From Lactuca virosa (lineage: Eukaryota; Streptophyta; Magnoliopsida; Asterales; Asteraceae), in NCBI GenBank assembly GCA_928212115.1, contig CAKMRJ010005634.1:256121813-256185812 (forward strand): a stretch of DNA of 64,000 bases, read 5' to 3'. Positions 21,880-33,905 of this stretch are shown piece after piece. A program made the translations under genes and the position numbers. Position 1 is the stretch's first letter; each line of letters starts with the position of its first letter. Under the pieces are notes generated by a model. That model ran no database searches and was not told where the DNA came from. It saw only the letters and a list, made by a program, of their open reading frames with translations.

Positions 21880-24866
21880 ATGGCACAGACATTATCTCTT
21901 AATGTATCAAACAGTGTTGGTAGTTCGAATAGAGCACCGATACTTGTGGCAAATGAATATCATCACTGGTCTCAGAGAATGGAAATATACTTGTTCAAGT
22001 TTGTCCTACCAAAGACGATCTTGACAAAATGGAAAATGACGCTATTGCCTTGTATGAGATTTCGTGTGGAGTTGTGCCTGACAACTTCGACATAATCATA
22101 AATTGCAAGTCTGCAAAGGAGATCTGGGATGTTCTCAAAAACATGTATGAAGGAACTGAACAAGCTCAAGACAAAAAGCTTACTACTGCACTCAATGAGT
22201 TTAATAACTTTAAAGCTCATGCGGGTGAAAGTTTGGAAGATTCCTTTAAGAGGTTTAATCTGATAGTCACAAAGCTATCCAATGATGGCACAGTCCGAAG
22301 CAACCATGAAACAAATCTTCAGTTTCTAAACGGTTTAGGAAGACACTGGACGACAGCCAAAATGATTGTTCAAGGGGATCGAAAAATTCATTCTCTTTCT
22401 CTCTATAAGCTCTACGGTGAACTGCAAGCCCAAGAGTCTACGATACTCAAAGACTGTGCAGACTTCGGTGGTCCACTTGCTCTTGTAGCACAATCCCCTC
22501 ACTCTCAATCATACTCCACCGCATATGACAACCCTCCGCAGTCATATGAAGCAGACTCAGAGTATGACGATGAAGAAAAATTTCAGAATGCAATCGCTCT
22601 TGTCAGCCAGCCATTCAACCGATTACCACCTTCATTCCGAAAGAATCAACAGTATAACAAGCCACCTTTCAACCGCAATCTTAACTCTCAAAACAATCAC
22701 TCTCGTTTCACAAAAAAACCTCACCCACCACCGCAGTCTCAAAACACTCAACCCAAGGAGGCACCACAGTCCATCCAAACCACTGACTCTGGTACTCCCT
22801 CAGAAGACAAAAGTGATGTTGTGATATGTCACAAGTGCAACAAAGAGAATAATTTTGCCAAAGACTGCAAGGCAAATGTAGTAAAAGATAGAGCATTCTA
22901 TCTCAGAATGGCTCAAGAGATGGAAGAAAAGGAAAAATGAAGAGCATATGTTGCTCAAGTGAAAAGAGACGATCAGGTTTGGTCCTCTGGGGATGAAGAT
23001 GAGGATATCAGCAGCGTCAAATGAAAAGGAAAGATCTGTATGATATCAACTGCTGATGAGGATGGCTCTACAAAGATGGAGAAGAATTATTGCTATATGG
23101 CGAAAGATGGGACACTCAGCATCGTCGAACAGGTAAAACTTATGATCCAAACTCTAAATTATAGCATGCATGATTGTCGTCCCTTCATAGACAATCTTAA
23201 TGACACATGTGTTGTCGTCCTTACAGACTATAACAAAGCATTAGATGAGAAGAACATTGCGTCCCAAGAGATGTTTCACGTAAGGGGACGACTGGACAAC
23301 AAAAGACTCAAAATGGCTATGTTAGAAAAGGACTTAATGTTAGAGAAAGATGCAAGAATGTTGAGTAAAACACAATTAGAAATAACATTGAACCAGAGAG
23401 ATTTAGCTCAGAGTGAAATTGTACGTTTAAATCTATTAATAGAAGAACTGTTTAATGAAATTGAAGCCATCGAGAATCTTGTTAACAATGGGACTACTGA
23501 CAATACTTACAATTGGGGTTGGTCCAATGGGTACTCTACCGCAACGGACTCATCACCCCGATTCAATAAGGACCGTCCCTACGTCCCTCCGGACCGTGAA
23601 TTCTTGTTTCCGGTCAATGACAAAACATTTCCTAAAGATATCAAAGCTCACTTTGGTAGACTTCACGATCTGAGTAACAATTATGTTATCGAGGAAATTC
23701 TTCCTGAATTTTCTAATCCTATAGATAGCACAACTCTTCGCAGTTCTCATACTTCATCAATTGCCGATGATGAAATTGTCTTGGAAGGTCCTGAAGTCTC
23801 AATGGACTTCCCTTCTCTGCCGTCAGACTGTAGTATTCCTTACTGCAATCATGAACCGCAATCTGTCCATCTACCTTCCATCAACTGTCCCACCAATTTA
23901 TCCACTCAGACTTATTCTGCGGTTGTTCAAAGCTCCGAACCACAGACCATAGTCAAAAGTACCATGACCATCCAACCAATTCATCATGAACTATCAATCG
24001 AAAACTTTGAAGTTGTTTAATGTTCCCTGAATCCAGAGCTCTCCAGTTCGGATGAATCAAGTCCTCGTTTTTCAAAATTAACAAATGTTTCAAAGAAACC
24101 GTAACTGAATGTCACTGACTGCGGTTCTCCTAAAACCGAGGCAAAAAAGGCATTCAAAGAAGAAATTCGATCCCGTGGCAATAAGCGGGAAAATCTTTCA
24201 AAACAAAAGCGATTTGTCAAAATTCCTAAGTCTAGGAGTCCAGAAAAACTTGTTTTCTCAAATTATCTGTCCGAAAACTCTGCAGTCAAGAAAACAAAGA
24301 AAAAGGAATGTACAGTTTCTAAATCCATTCCAAATTCATCTGACATAACCCAAAAGAAAGTAAAGTCTTTTCGAAGCAATGGTTTTCAAATATATTCCTC
24401 AGATGATCCAAAATGGAAGGGTATTTTGCCAACTCCAACACTCTTAAAGTCAGATCAAAGTTTGAAGAAACCACTTCACAAATGGTCTACACGTGCTTTT
24501 ACACCTGCAAAGTCTGCCTTTTCCAATCTTACCAATACCACTGTCAGACCTCACAACCCTCAGACTGGTCACAAGCATACTCCCTCACCAAGATCGCTGA
24601 CCAAACAAAATGTCAAGGAAAATGACAAAAGTTCAGTTTGTAAATGTCAGTGTCAAAAGATTTCTTCTCATGTCAAATCTCGTTCTTTTCAAAAACCTCG
24701 TAACTTTTCTCAATCTCACACAACTCCAAAAAATCTCAAACACCCAGGACCAGGTCTAAAAGTTGACACAAAACCAGTCCCTGCAACCTCGTATCATGCA
24801 TCAATTAAGAATTCATATGTTGCCCCGGGCTCCAAACTCGTTTGGGTGCCTAAACTGACCGTTTAA
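21880..24866 (+). pseudogene. gag: Element C gag, with stops and a frameshift
   Basis: Starts MAQTLSLNVSNSVGSSNRAP at 21880, then shifts frame near 22030 and continues with YEISCGVVPDNFDI, SAKEIWDVLKNMYEG and FNNFKAHAGESLEDSFKRFN, a Copia gag. The knuckle at about 22828-22870 reads CHKCNKENNFAKDC: the usual His is Asn. Stops occur at 22938-22940 and near 23022. The same frame then runs 23040-24020 (coiled coil around KALDEKNIASQEM and DLMLEKDARMLSKTQLE) and, after more stops, 24426-24866, ending GSKLVWVPKLTV. Its length and extended C-terminus fit a Sirevirus gag. Confidence 0.82.
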
Positions 24867-24876
24867 ATCTCAGGCT

Positions 24877-25452
24877 TTGTGCAAGGAGGACCATGAAGAA
24901 GAATGGTTGATCGATAGTGCCTGCTCCTTGTACATGACCAGAAGGTTAGAGTACCTTCAGGATTTCAGGCCAATTTGTAACGGGAGTAACGTCACATTTG
25001 GCAACAACGCGAATGGGATCATTCGAGGTTTTGGTGTTCTTACTACTGGAAACTTTTCTATTCAAAAGGTCGCCTACGTGGAAGGTCTTAAACACAATCT
25101 CATTAGTGTTGGCCAACTATGTAAGGCAGGCCATCGGGTTGAATTTGATAACCAATTCTGCTACATAATGACAAGCGATAGGAGCACTTGCCTGATCAAA
25201 TCCAGATCCGAAGGTACTATGTATCCTCTGGATGTCTCTCTGATCATCGGCAAACTGTAGCTATGTTTCCTATCAAAAGCCATATCCGAAGTTAGTTGGC
25301 TCTGGCACCGCAAGCTTGCTCATCTTAACCTCCGGTATATCAACAACCTGGTCACAGGGGAACTTTTCCGAGGTCTCCCTATTCTTAAGTATCACAATGA
25401 CACTCTCTGCCCTGCATGTGAGTGTAGCAAACAATCCAAAGCAAGTCATCCT
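24877..25452 (+). pseudogene. pol: Element C protease and GAG-pre-integrase, one in-frame stop
   Basis: The protease active site is WLIDSACSLYMTR (D-S-A where D-S-G is expected, so the catalytic Gly is lost), followed by VTFGNNANGIIRGFG and KVAYVEGLKHNLISVGQL. A single TAG at 25258-25260 interrupts the frame, which then continues without shift into the GAG-pre-integrase segment (SWLWHRKLAHLNLRYIN, CPACECSKQSK) and on into integrase. It is in a different frame from gag. Confidence 0.85.
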
Positions 25453-26912
25453 ATGGTGATCGACTCCTCAATCTCAGAACCACTGGAACTTCTCCATATT
25501 GATCTCTGTGGTCCATCCACCGTAGCCAGTCTTCACCACAAGAAATTCATACTGGTTATAGTAGATGACTTCACACGTTTCACATGGGTTTTCTTTCTTA
25601 GACTCAAGTCAGAAACACCGCAGGCACTCATCAATTTTATCAAGGAGATAGAGCTTCAAATCAAACTACAAGTGCGTCGCATCCGCAGTGACAATGGAAC
25701 CGATTTCACTAATAATCATCTAAATAGTTTCTTGCTTTTCAAGGGCATAAGTCACAATTTCTCAGCTCCGTACACACCACAGCAGAATGGAGTAGTAGAG
25801 CGAAGGAATCGCACTCTAGTAGAAGCAGCTAGATCTATGCTCAATTTCGCCAACCTTCCTCTCTACTTCTGGGCCAAAGCAGTGGCCACAACATGCTTTG
25901 TGCAGAACCGAAGCATTGTGTGCAAACGTCTCAGCAAAACACCATATGAGGGCCTTAACAACAGAAAGCCTAGTGTCCGATTCTTTCATATATTTGGGTG
26001 CAGATGTTTTGTGATTAACAACAAGGATCATCTCAACAAGTTTACACCAAAATCTGATGAACGCATCTTCCTAGGTTACTCAACGAACAAGGTATCCTAT
26101 AGGGTTCTCATAATATGTACGAGACTAATAGTCGAAAGCTTTGATTTAAAGTTCGATGATTATTATGTCTGCAACACTGCTCCCTCCACCGAAACCAAAG
26201 CAATCCTGGAATGTGATGTTCCTGACTCTTCGGGTCCATTAAACATAGTTGAAGTTAACTATGATGATCTCTTCGATCCAATAGAGGCGGTTAAACTATT
26301 TGAGGTTCTTGTGTCTCCTGAAGCTCAAATGCAACATGCTGAAGTATCTGGTCCTATGCTATCCGATGATGTGTCACTAAATACTTCCACCTTGCTGGTT
26401 GAGGGGGAAAACTCAACTCTGGATCATACGACAACCATCGAGGTTCCAATGCTAGAAGAAGCAGCTCCAGTCCCTCTCCGCAGAGGATTTCAACCATCAA
26501 ACGTTTCTTCGGACTCGGATGATGAAAACATAGAGAATATCGACACCAGAACTGACCCAAGAGTTCTCACAATTCCAACAATCCAGGGGAACCTTCTCAC
26601 GCTCAAGAGGATCTTCCATCAGCAATCCAGGGGGAACCTCCTCCAATCGCTCAAGAAAATGCTAATCTCGCTCCAACAGGTCAAGATGATTCTGCAGGCT
26701 GTTCTCAAATCTAGGGGGAATTGCCGTCTCCAACCGCAGAGTCCTCCGATATTGAAGACATTCCCTCTACCGCAGCTGCTGATCATCTGTAACCCCATCT
26801 ACATGTATGGACGAAGGACCACCCACCGGGTCAAATCATCGGCAACCCACCCGCAGGTATCCAGACTCGATCTTCCAAGGATTTATCTGATCATTGTCAC
26901 TATGCAGCATTC
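25453..26912 (+). pseudogene. pol: Element C integrase and linker
   Basis: Core domain with LHIDLCGPST, FILVIVDDFTRFTWVFF, RRIRSDNGTDF and YTPQQNGVVERRNRTLVEAA, giving the complete D-D-E triad, then FGCRCFVINNKDHLNKF and GYSTNKVSYRVL. It remains open to 26955. The acidic, Ser/Thr-rich linker after about residue 240 carries the polypurine-like repeats, and a frameshift within it moves RT to another frame. Confidence 0.88.
26401..26722 (+). repeat. Polypurine-like tracts in the C integrase-RT linker
   Basis: GAGGGGGAAA (26401), CCAGGGGAAC (26583), CCAGGGGGAAC (26628) and CTAGGGGGAA (26711). The element's own polypurine tract at 36664 is TTAGGGGGAAAT, so the internal copies repeat its core. Confidence 0.75.
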
Positions 26913-27927
26913 ATGTCCTCGGTCGAGCCCCGAACGATCAAAGAAGCATTACTAGAACCAGACTGGATATCCGCAATGCAAGAAGAACTAGAAGAATTCA
27001 AAAGAAACAAAGTGTGGCAACTCGTTCCAAAGCCGCAAGGTCACACTATTGTTTGTACTAGATGGGTGTACAAAAACAAGTTGGATGAATCCGATGCGGG
27101 CGTCAGAAACAAGGCAAGGCTAGTTGCCAAGGGATATAGTCAACTTGAAGGTATTGACTATGATGAAACGTACGCTCTGGTGGCAGGAATGGAAGCCATC
27201 CGAATCTTCTTAGCATATGCAGCTCACAACAACATCAAAGTACATCAAATGGATGTGAAAAGTGCTTTTCTCAACGGTGAATTAAAAGAGGAGGTTTACC
27301 TTCAGCAACCTCCGGGCTTTGAAAGTCTTGAATTCCCAGACTACTGCTACAAGCTTGAAAAAGCAGTCTACGGTCTAAAGCAAGCTCCAAGTGCGTGGTA
27401 CGAGACTCTCTGAATTTCTTGTCTCGTCCGGATACAAAAGAGGAGTGATTGATCCCACTTTATTTAGAAAAGCAAATGGTAATCACCTTATTCTTGTACA
27501 GATATATGTGGATGATATCATCTTCGGATCAACTGATCAGGGGTTGGTGGATGAATTTGCTAAGCTCATGACCAACAAGTTCAAAATGAGCATGAATAGA
27601 GAGATTAACTTCTTTCTAGGACTTCAAGTGAAACAAATCCCTCAAGGTATATTCATCCATCAGGAGAAATACACCACTGAACTACTGAATAAATACTCAA
27701 TGGACAATTGTTCTTCGGCCAAGGTCCCCATGGCCTTCGGATATAAGATATCTGCTGATGCTTCCGGTGAATCAGTGGATCACAAGACTTATAGAGGTAT
27801 AATTGGTTCATTGATGTACCTCACTGCAAGCCGACCGGACATTGTCTTTGCAACTGGTGTATGCGCAAGGTACCTGGCTGATCCAAAAATGTCACACATG
27901 ACCGCAGCCAAGCACATTCTAAGATAA
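26913..27927 (+). pseudogene. pol: Element C reverse transcriptase, frameshifted
   Basis: First part (26913-27413): W-I-S-A-M-Q-E-E-L, WVYKNKLDESDAGVRNKARL, VHQMDVKSAFLNGELKE and VYGLKQAPSAWYE. A one-base frameshift near 27405 moves the rest to the frame starting at 27391, which contains the active site YVDDIIFGSTD, FFLGLQVKQ and GSLMYLTASRPDIVFA. It stops at TAA 27925-27927, where TAT (Tyr) would be expected. Catalytic Asp residues are retained. No other damage is visible. Confidence 0.88.
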
Positions 27928-28467
27928 TTGAAGGGTAGCCAGAATCTTGGTTTATGGTAGCCCGCAGGAAATGACTTCAGCCTACAAGCATTCACTGATG
28001 CGGATCATGCCAGATGCAGACTAGATCGAAAAAGCACCTCCGGTGGATGTCAATTTCTGGGTGGAAGACTCGTCAGCTGGTCATCAAGAAAAAAAAGTTA
28101 TGTATCATTGTCTACCGCAGAAGCTGAATATGTGGCCGCAGCCAGCTGCTGTTCACAAGTCTTGTGGATGAAAACACAACTTATGGACTACGGATACAGA
28201 ATGCTGCGGATACCAATTTATTTTGACTCCGAGAGTGCTATAGCGATTTCCCACAATCCTATTCATCACTATAAGACAAAGCATATTAAACTACGGTATC
28301 ACTTCATCAAAGACCACATCCTGAAAGGTAACATTGAACTAATTTTTGTCCATACTCATGAAGAGATTGCTGATGTATTCACAAAGGAACTTGACTCTAG
28401 AAAACTCAACAGTTTCCTACAAATGTTAGGAATGATGAATCCGGACCCACAATTCTTTTTGAATTGA
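27928..28467 (+). pseudogene. pol: Element C RNase H
   Basis: Continues in the RT frame after the stop: ADHARCRLDRKSTSGGCQFL, LSTAEAEYVAAASCCSQVLW, YFDSESAIAISHNP, KHIKLRYHFIKDH and ADVFTKELDSRK. Active-site acids are visible. It ends with a natural-looking C-terminus (DPQFFLN) at 28467. Confidence 0.87.
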
Positions 28468-29364
28468 TAGGTACCGCAGACCACCCTTGCTCTCTGTTGC
28501 GGTCCTAATAGAATTTATTTATGATAGATACTTTTTGGTATATCCTATGTACCGCAGTATATTCTATGTACCGCAGTATCCCACATGTACCGCAACTATA
28601 TATCATATCTATCATTCAATGGTCCTTATTGTTTGTTGTTACTAATTTTTCTTCAAGTGCTCTCCTCAGTTCTTCTACTGCAGTCATCTAACCATCCATC
28701 CGCAATGATAAAAGATCCATCCGCAATGAAGTATCAATCCGCAATCACATTGATCAATCTCTCAACTACTTCATAAATTCTTGAAACGTTGTGTGCTATT
28801 TAATGATGCTTCATTAAATAAGAAAAACATTCTCAAAAAACATTCTTGGTGTAGCATATCATCGTTTCAGTTCTACTTTTAAAATAAACCTTGTGTCAGA
28901 CCTAATTTTGGGTATGATGACAAAAAGAACAGTTTTCCATAAAAATTTCTTTTTAAGAAATCTTTTTCATTAAACTGTCTCTTCCTATTACCCCAAAACG
29001 TCAAATGCGTTACATCTTCCTCCTTTATACAATGGATTAACCCCCTCACCACACGTTCATCAAACGTGATGTTATAGGGACTGGCATTTTATTAAATGCA
29101 ACCTCTTTTGGAAAATTAAAAAATAAAAATAAATCTTTTAATAAAATCATCTGTGGCTGGGATTGCATCTAAAGAAAAAAACCAAACGTTTTATTTTACC
29201 CAATTCTACTTAGGGTAAAATCAATTAAGTTTTAAATCTGCCACTATAAAACCCTCTTTTTCTTCCCAAGAAAGGTTTACGCTTTCTGAAAACTCTCAAG
29301 ACGAACTTCATCTCCTTCACCTTCTTGCACTCTGTTTTCCTGCAAGTTCTTCAAACTTTTAAAA
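28468..29364 (+). other. Element C spacer and putative internal promoter of the third ORF
   Basis: No ORF is supported. It is rich in CCGCAG/CCGCAA repeats (28471-28720) and contains ACGT-core motifs (AAACGTC near 28996, CACGTTC and AACGTG near 29053-29068). A TATA box, ACTATAAAACC (29243-29253), is followed by a CT-rich leader and the ATG at 29365, 119 nt further on. Confidence 0.6.
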
Positions 29365-32300
29365 ATGGTGAAATCGGGTATCTCAAAGAAACACTCCAAG
29401 GCATCTGTCTCTGTTAACCCAACTGGTTCAGACTCTGCTTTAAGGAACCAAACCCCAACGATTGCATCAAGCAATTTTAGGGCAGTGTTCGATGATCATT
29501 CTTCTTACAATGCTCCAATCAAGTTGATGATCAAGTTCCTGTCCAATCATCCATTGTTTGGTCCTTTTGACGCCTTCACAGATGTGGTACCACTTTCACC
29601 ACTCTACGAATGTGCTTTCTCTGCATATCGCCCTCTCAACAACCTTCAAGAGGTGCATCTGAATCTGGTGTATGATTCTTTGGTTATTCTGACCAAAGAA
29701 AAGTTTCTCAACGCCATTAATCTATTAGTTCATCCTTCAACAAAGTTCTTCACCCCAAGCACGTCCGACATTCTATCTGCACTTTACCAAATGGGTTACC
29801 AAAAGAAGTTGAAAGTCATAGGCGAATTCAAGAAAAATCAGTTGCCTGCGGTATGGCAGTTCGTTTGCCATGTCGTGATCCGCAGTCTGTCTGGAAGGAC
29901 CGGAGGTACCGATAACATGGGCCTCAAACTGTTAGAGTTAGTATGGAGTATTTTTACTGGCCACGATGTCAACTACGGTCAGATTCTGTGGGATGACTTC
30001 TTGCAGTACATCCCCAAGGAAAGTCCAAAAGAAAATCCTACCGAGCTCACCTTTGCAAGATTCTGGTCTCTATGAATCTCCGATCTTCATGCTGATGCGG
30101 GCCTGCGCATGGGCAACGATGTCAACCTCTTCATCACCAGAGATCTTAAAAGGTACAACCCTTCTAAAGACCAATCTATTTTTGGACCCACTAGATGACA
30201 ACCAGTCCACATACTGTCTACACTTGGACTTGAAACCATTGATGTCACAGACCACATAGAGGCTACATAAGGTATTGACCCATACCTTCCTACCCCGCCT
30301 CTACCTAGTCAGAACATACAAGCCTCATCCGCACCCATCAATCCTGGTAGTACCGCAGCTCCATCTTCCGATACTCTATCCAACTTACCATTATCACAAA
30401 GAATCAAGAAGGTAGCCTCAACCAACCAAGGGCCCCGCAACATCACGAAGAAACACGGAACCCCAAAGAAGAAAGATGCTCCCAAGAACACTGAACCATC
30501 AAAGAAAAGGAAACTCAAACACATCATGCCTTAAAATGACGAATCCGATGACAATAAATCTCAATTTCCCTCTATTGATTCTGATAATGATGCACAACCC
30601 ATTTCTATCCTCAAGAAAAGAAAAACCAAATCCACAGACCAAATGTGTGACCAAACTGATGTCGCAGCCTCTCGAAAGGCTTCGGTAGTCCGTGGGGTGG
30701 CCGCAGACGCATTCAATACAACCATCGAATTCCACTCAAACACAGAAAGTGTGTCTGTTTCAGCTAATCGTGGAGACTCACCCCCATCTCACTCCCAAGA
30801 GGATGGAACTGGTTCTCGCCATAAGGTCTCCAGGGCTTCCCGTCTACATTTCTTTTCACCTGAGGAGTTGAACTCCATCCTTTTGTCAGTAACCCACACA
30901 CTTCAAACACCTTCCCAACTGCAGGGCAATTCTTCAGCCCTTGCCAGAACTGAGCCGAGGCCAGACTTGACCACGGGTCATGGAGACCGAGGAAGCTCAG
31001 GAAATCCTACTCTGCTTACATCTTTTCCAGGTGGTTTAGGCACGGTGAGCACAATTGTGCAAGGATCTGTGGACCCGAGGGATACCTCGGTGCATTTTCA
31101 AGGAATTGATGGAATTGAACTTAATGACTCATGGAGTAAATACAAGCCAACCAATGAAGTTGAAGCAAGGAAATATGCCGCTTTCTGTAGGGCATTTCAA
31201 GCGAGAAAGGATCGATAGACCAAGCAACTTCAACAAAAACAGCAATAGATTCAATCAGTGGCAAAGTATTGGGCAGACGCCATTAATAACGCCAACACCA
31301 TAACCACCATTATGAAATACAGGAGTGGATGTCCACAATGGCTGAGATGGTCCGCAACGCTCAGTCCACTCTTGGTGGTGAAGGTTCATCAAAACTCCCT
31401 CCAACTTGAAATGTTAAAGATTCTCAAGATGATGGCACCGCAATCGAAGTTAGCTCCGCACCTACATTCGGGTTCGATGACTTTGATATCAATGAGGTAA
31501 TTCAGTCTACCTCTTGTGATGATGACTTAATGATTTTTGATGAGGAAGAAGCTTCGAGTGGCTCTCAACACTCAACCTCCAAGCCTAAAGAGAAAAAGAA
31601 GAAGAAAAGGAAGATTGTTCTGTCCAGAAAAGAATTTCTAAGTCTACAAGCCAAAGTAGACCAGATTCTTGCTGCGGTCAAGCCCACTCAACCGCAACCT
31701 GAAGACATTCCAGGACCGCAGTCCCGAATTGAAAGGATAGAACGACTTGAAACTCGTGAACGAGTAGCTGCTGAGCGAATTTCCTTGAAAATTGAAATGG
31801 GAATTCGTTCTTTGGATACAAGTCGTAAGGCTGACCATCAGCAGTTTATGGCTACTGCGGAGCCCCTCATCTCTGAGGAATCCGCAATCAAGACAGACCT
31901 TCAAACAACCATTGTGGATCAGTCAACTCACTCGAAGAAGCTGATAGATGAAACTCATACTGCCTATAAGTCCACCATCTCGGTCCTACAATCTACCATT
32001 AACAGCCTTCGACGCTCTCTATCTTCAAATTTTCATGGTCCTGAGATTCTTCAACTTACCAAGGAGATTCATCGACTACTCTTCAACACAGCCATTCCAA
32101 ACAATCAGCAACTGGTTGATGCACTCAAAGCTCAATTCGACAATGTGTGTGCTAAAGTCGATGGTATTAAGAAATGGCTTGAGGAATCCCCGGCTCTGCA
32201 TTCCTCAAGAGGGGGAAGTGGTGAAGACCATCACTCAGACATCATCTCTCACCAACATAGAAGCTCCCCTGTCATTGATGGAAAAGTTCCTTCACCGCAA

Positions 32301-33279
32301 CCATCTCCTCACAAGCATTCAAGCCATCAAACACCACCGCAACATCAGTCACCACCGCACCAACATAGAAGCTCCCCTATCATTAATGAAAAAGTTCCTT
32401 CACCGCAACCATCTCCTCACAAGCTTTCAAGCCATCAGAAACCACCGCAACATCAGTCACCACCACAACAGGAAATCATTCAAGAATCTAATCCTTCTCC
32501 TAAGCGACCGAAGACTCCTCCCCACTTCAAGAACTTAGCATCCAACATGTTATCCGAACATTCCAAAGATTCTCCCGCAATGAAATAGAAGAAAGCCGAC
32601 TGGAAAGCAGCCAAATTTGCTGAGCTAATCTGGAGAGAAAACGGATTCGACATAACCATGGATGAATCTTTGGTCAATTCTTGGATCAATCCCCACCGCA
32701 GATTGCTGGATGATGACTATAAACCCTATCTTACTTTTGTTGAACCCCCATCTGACGGATACTGGGATGTTCCAATATCCCCCAATGAAAAATACTTCAC
32801 TGTATTTGCGCAATTTAACCGCAGCTTACCTGATCACAAGAGACTGCCCATGAAAATCGAAAGACTCAATCTATTCCATGCTAAACATGCTTCTTCAATA
32901 GAGAAAATCTGGTCTAATGATAGACCATCTACAGTCAAGAACTTTAAGCCTAGGAAATTCATGAAAGCTGACTTTATCCAGTATACTCTTACAAGAAGGA
33001 ATCAGGACTACATCCGCACCCAAGCTGACTTCCCATGCATGAATCCAGAAGAAGTCTTCCTGATAGCAAAGGTGTTCCAAAACAAAACCGAGAAGTATCC
33101 AAAGATGAAGATAGCATTTGAAAGGGCAAGCACATTTCTAAGGGAAACTGTCTGTGACTTCGCAAAGATTGATGCAGACATTCACCCTGCCCTTGCCAAA
33201 AAGTTCGATCTACCACCACTTAACCCTGCACCGATGCTTACTGAAGGTTATCAAGAAAGATCTCTGGGTGCAACAAACT
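29365..33279 (+). pseudogene. Element C third ORF (Sirevirus env-like ORF), main part
   Basis: Opens with MVKSGISKKH at 29365. Residues 140-215 (LYQMGY, QLPAVW, DVNYGQILWDDF) align with the element B third ORF. There are stops at 30073-30075 and several up to 30640, then the same frame continues to 31218. After a frameshift a new frame runs 31530-32588 and 32658-33284. It holds a basic patch (KEKKKKKRK), a Gln/Pro/His-rich internal repeat (two copies of H-Q-H-R-S-S-P...K-V-P-S-P-Q-P-S-P-H-K) and a coiled coil. The reading frame enters the solo LTR H at 33285 and resumes after it at 36413, ending at 36643. No signal peptide or membrane span is seen, and the function is unknown. Confidence 0.75.
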
Positions 33280-33639
33280 TCCCATGTGACAACCGTCAAT
33301 TTCTGGTCAAGTCAAAGTCAAATAAAGTCAACAAGTGAAACCGGTCAACTCAATTAACCCTTGTATATTAGGGTTTACCTTATGTTTACTATTGTACAAC
33401 ACACCATCTTAATACAAAGCATCACTTATAAGTTTCACGTGTTCAGAAAATCTACACCCAAATTAGGGTAAGTGATGGACCTACTCAATAAAACATTAAT
33501 ACAAACCCTTCGGGGGAGTATAACATTCATAACAAGACTTAACGGGGTTTACACACCTTGCATAGCGAAGCTAAACATCCAAAAAGGTCTCAAACGAAGT
33601 CTCTCTCAAATCTCTCTCGCTCTATCTCTCGCTACCACA

Positions 33640-33905
33640 AATATCTCTAAGCATGTGAAATCTCTCCCAAATCTCTCCAAATAGATGAAATCTCTCCAAG
33701 TATGTGAAATCTCTCCCAAATCTCTCCAAGTATGTGAAATCTCTCCCAAATCTCTCCAAGTATGTGAAATCTCTCCCAAATCTCTCCAAGTATGTGAAAT
33801 CTCTCCCTAATCTCTCAAAGTATGTGAAATCTTTCCCAAATCTCTCCAAGTATGTGAAATCTCTCCCAAATCTCTCCAAGTATGTGAAATCTCTCCCAAA
33901 ATCTC
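33640..33905 (+). repeat. 30-bp minisatellite in solo LTR H
   Basis: About eight copies of AAATCTCTCC-AAGTATGTGA-type units (30-bp period). Both strands are open over most of it only because the period is a multiple of three; no protein is implied. Confidence 0.92.

Noticed and set aside
33640..33905. CRISPR-like array
   Set aside because: The units are contiguous with no unique spacers, and the context is plant retrotransposon DNA.
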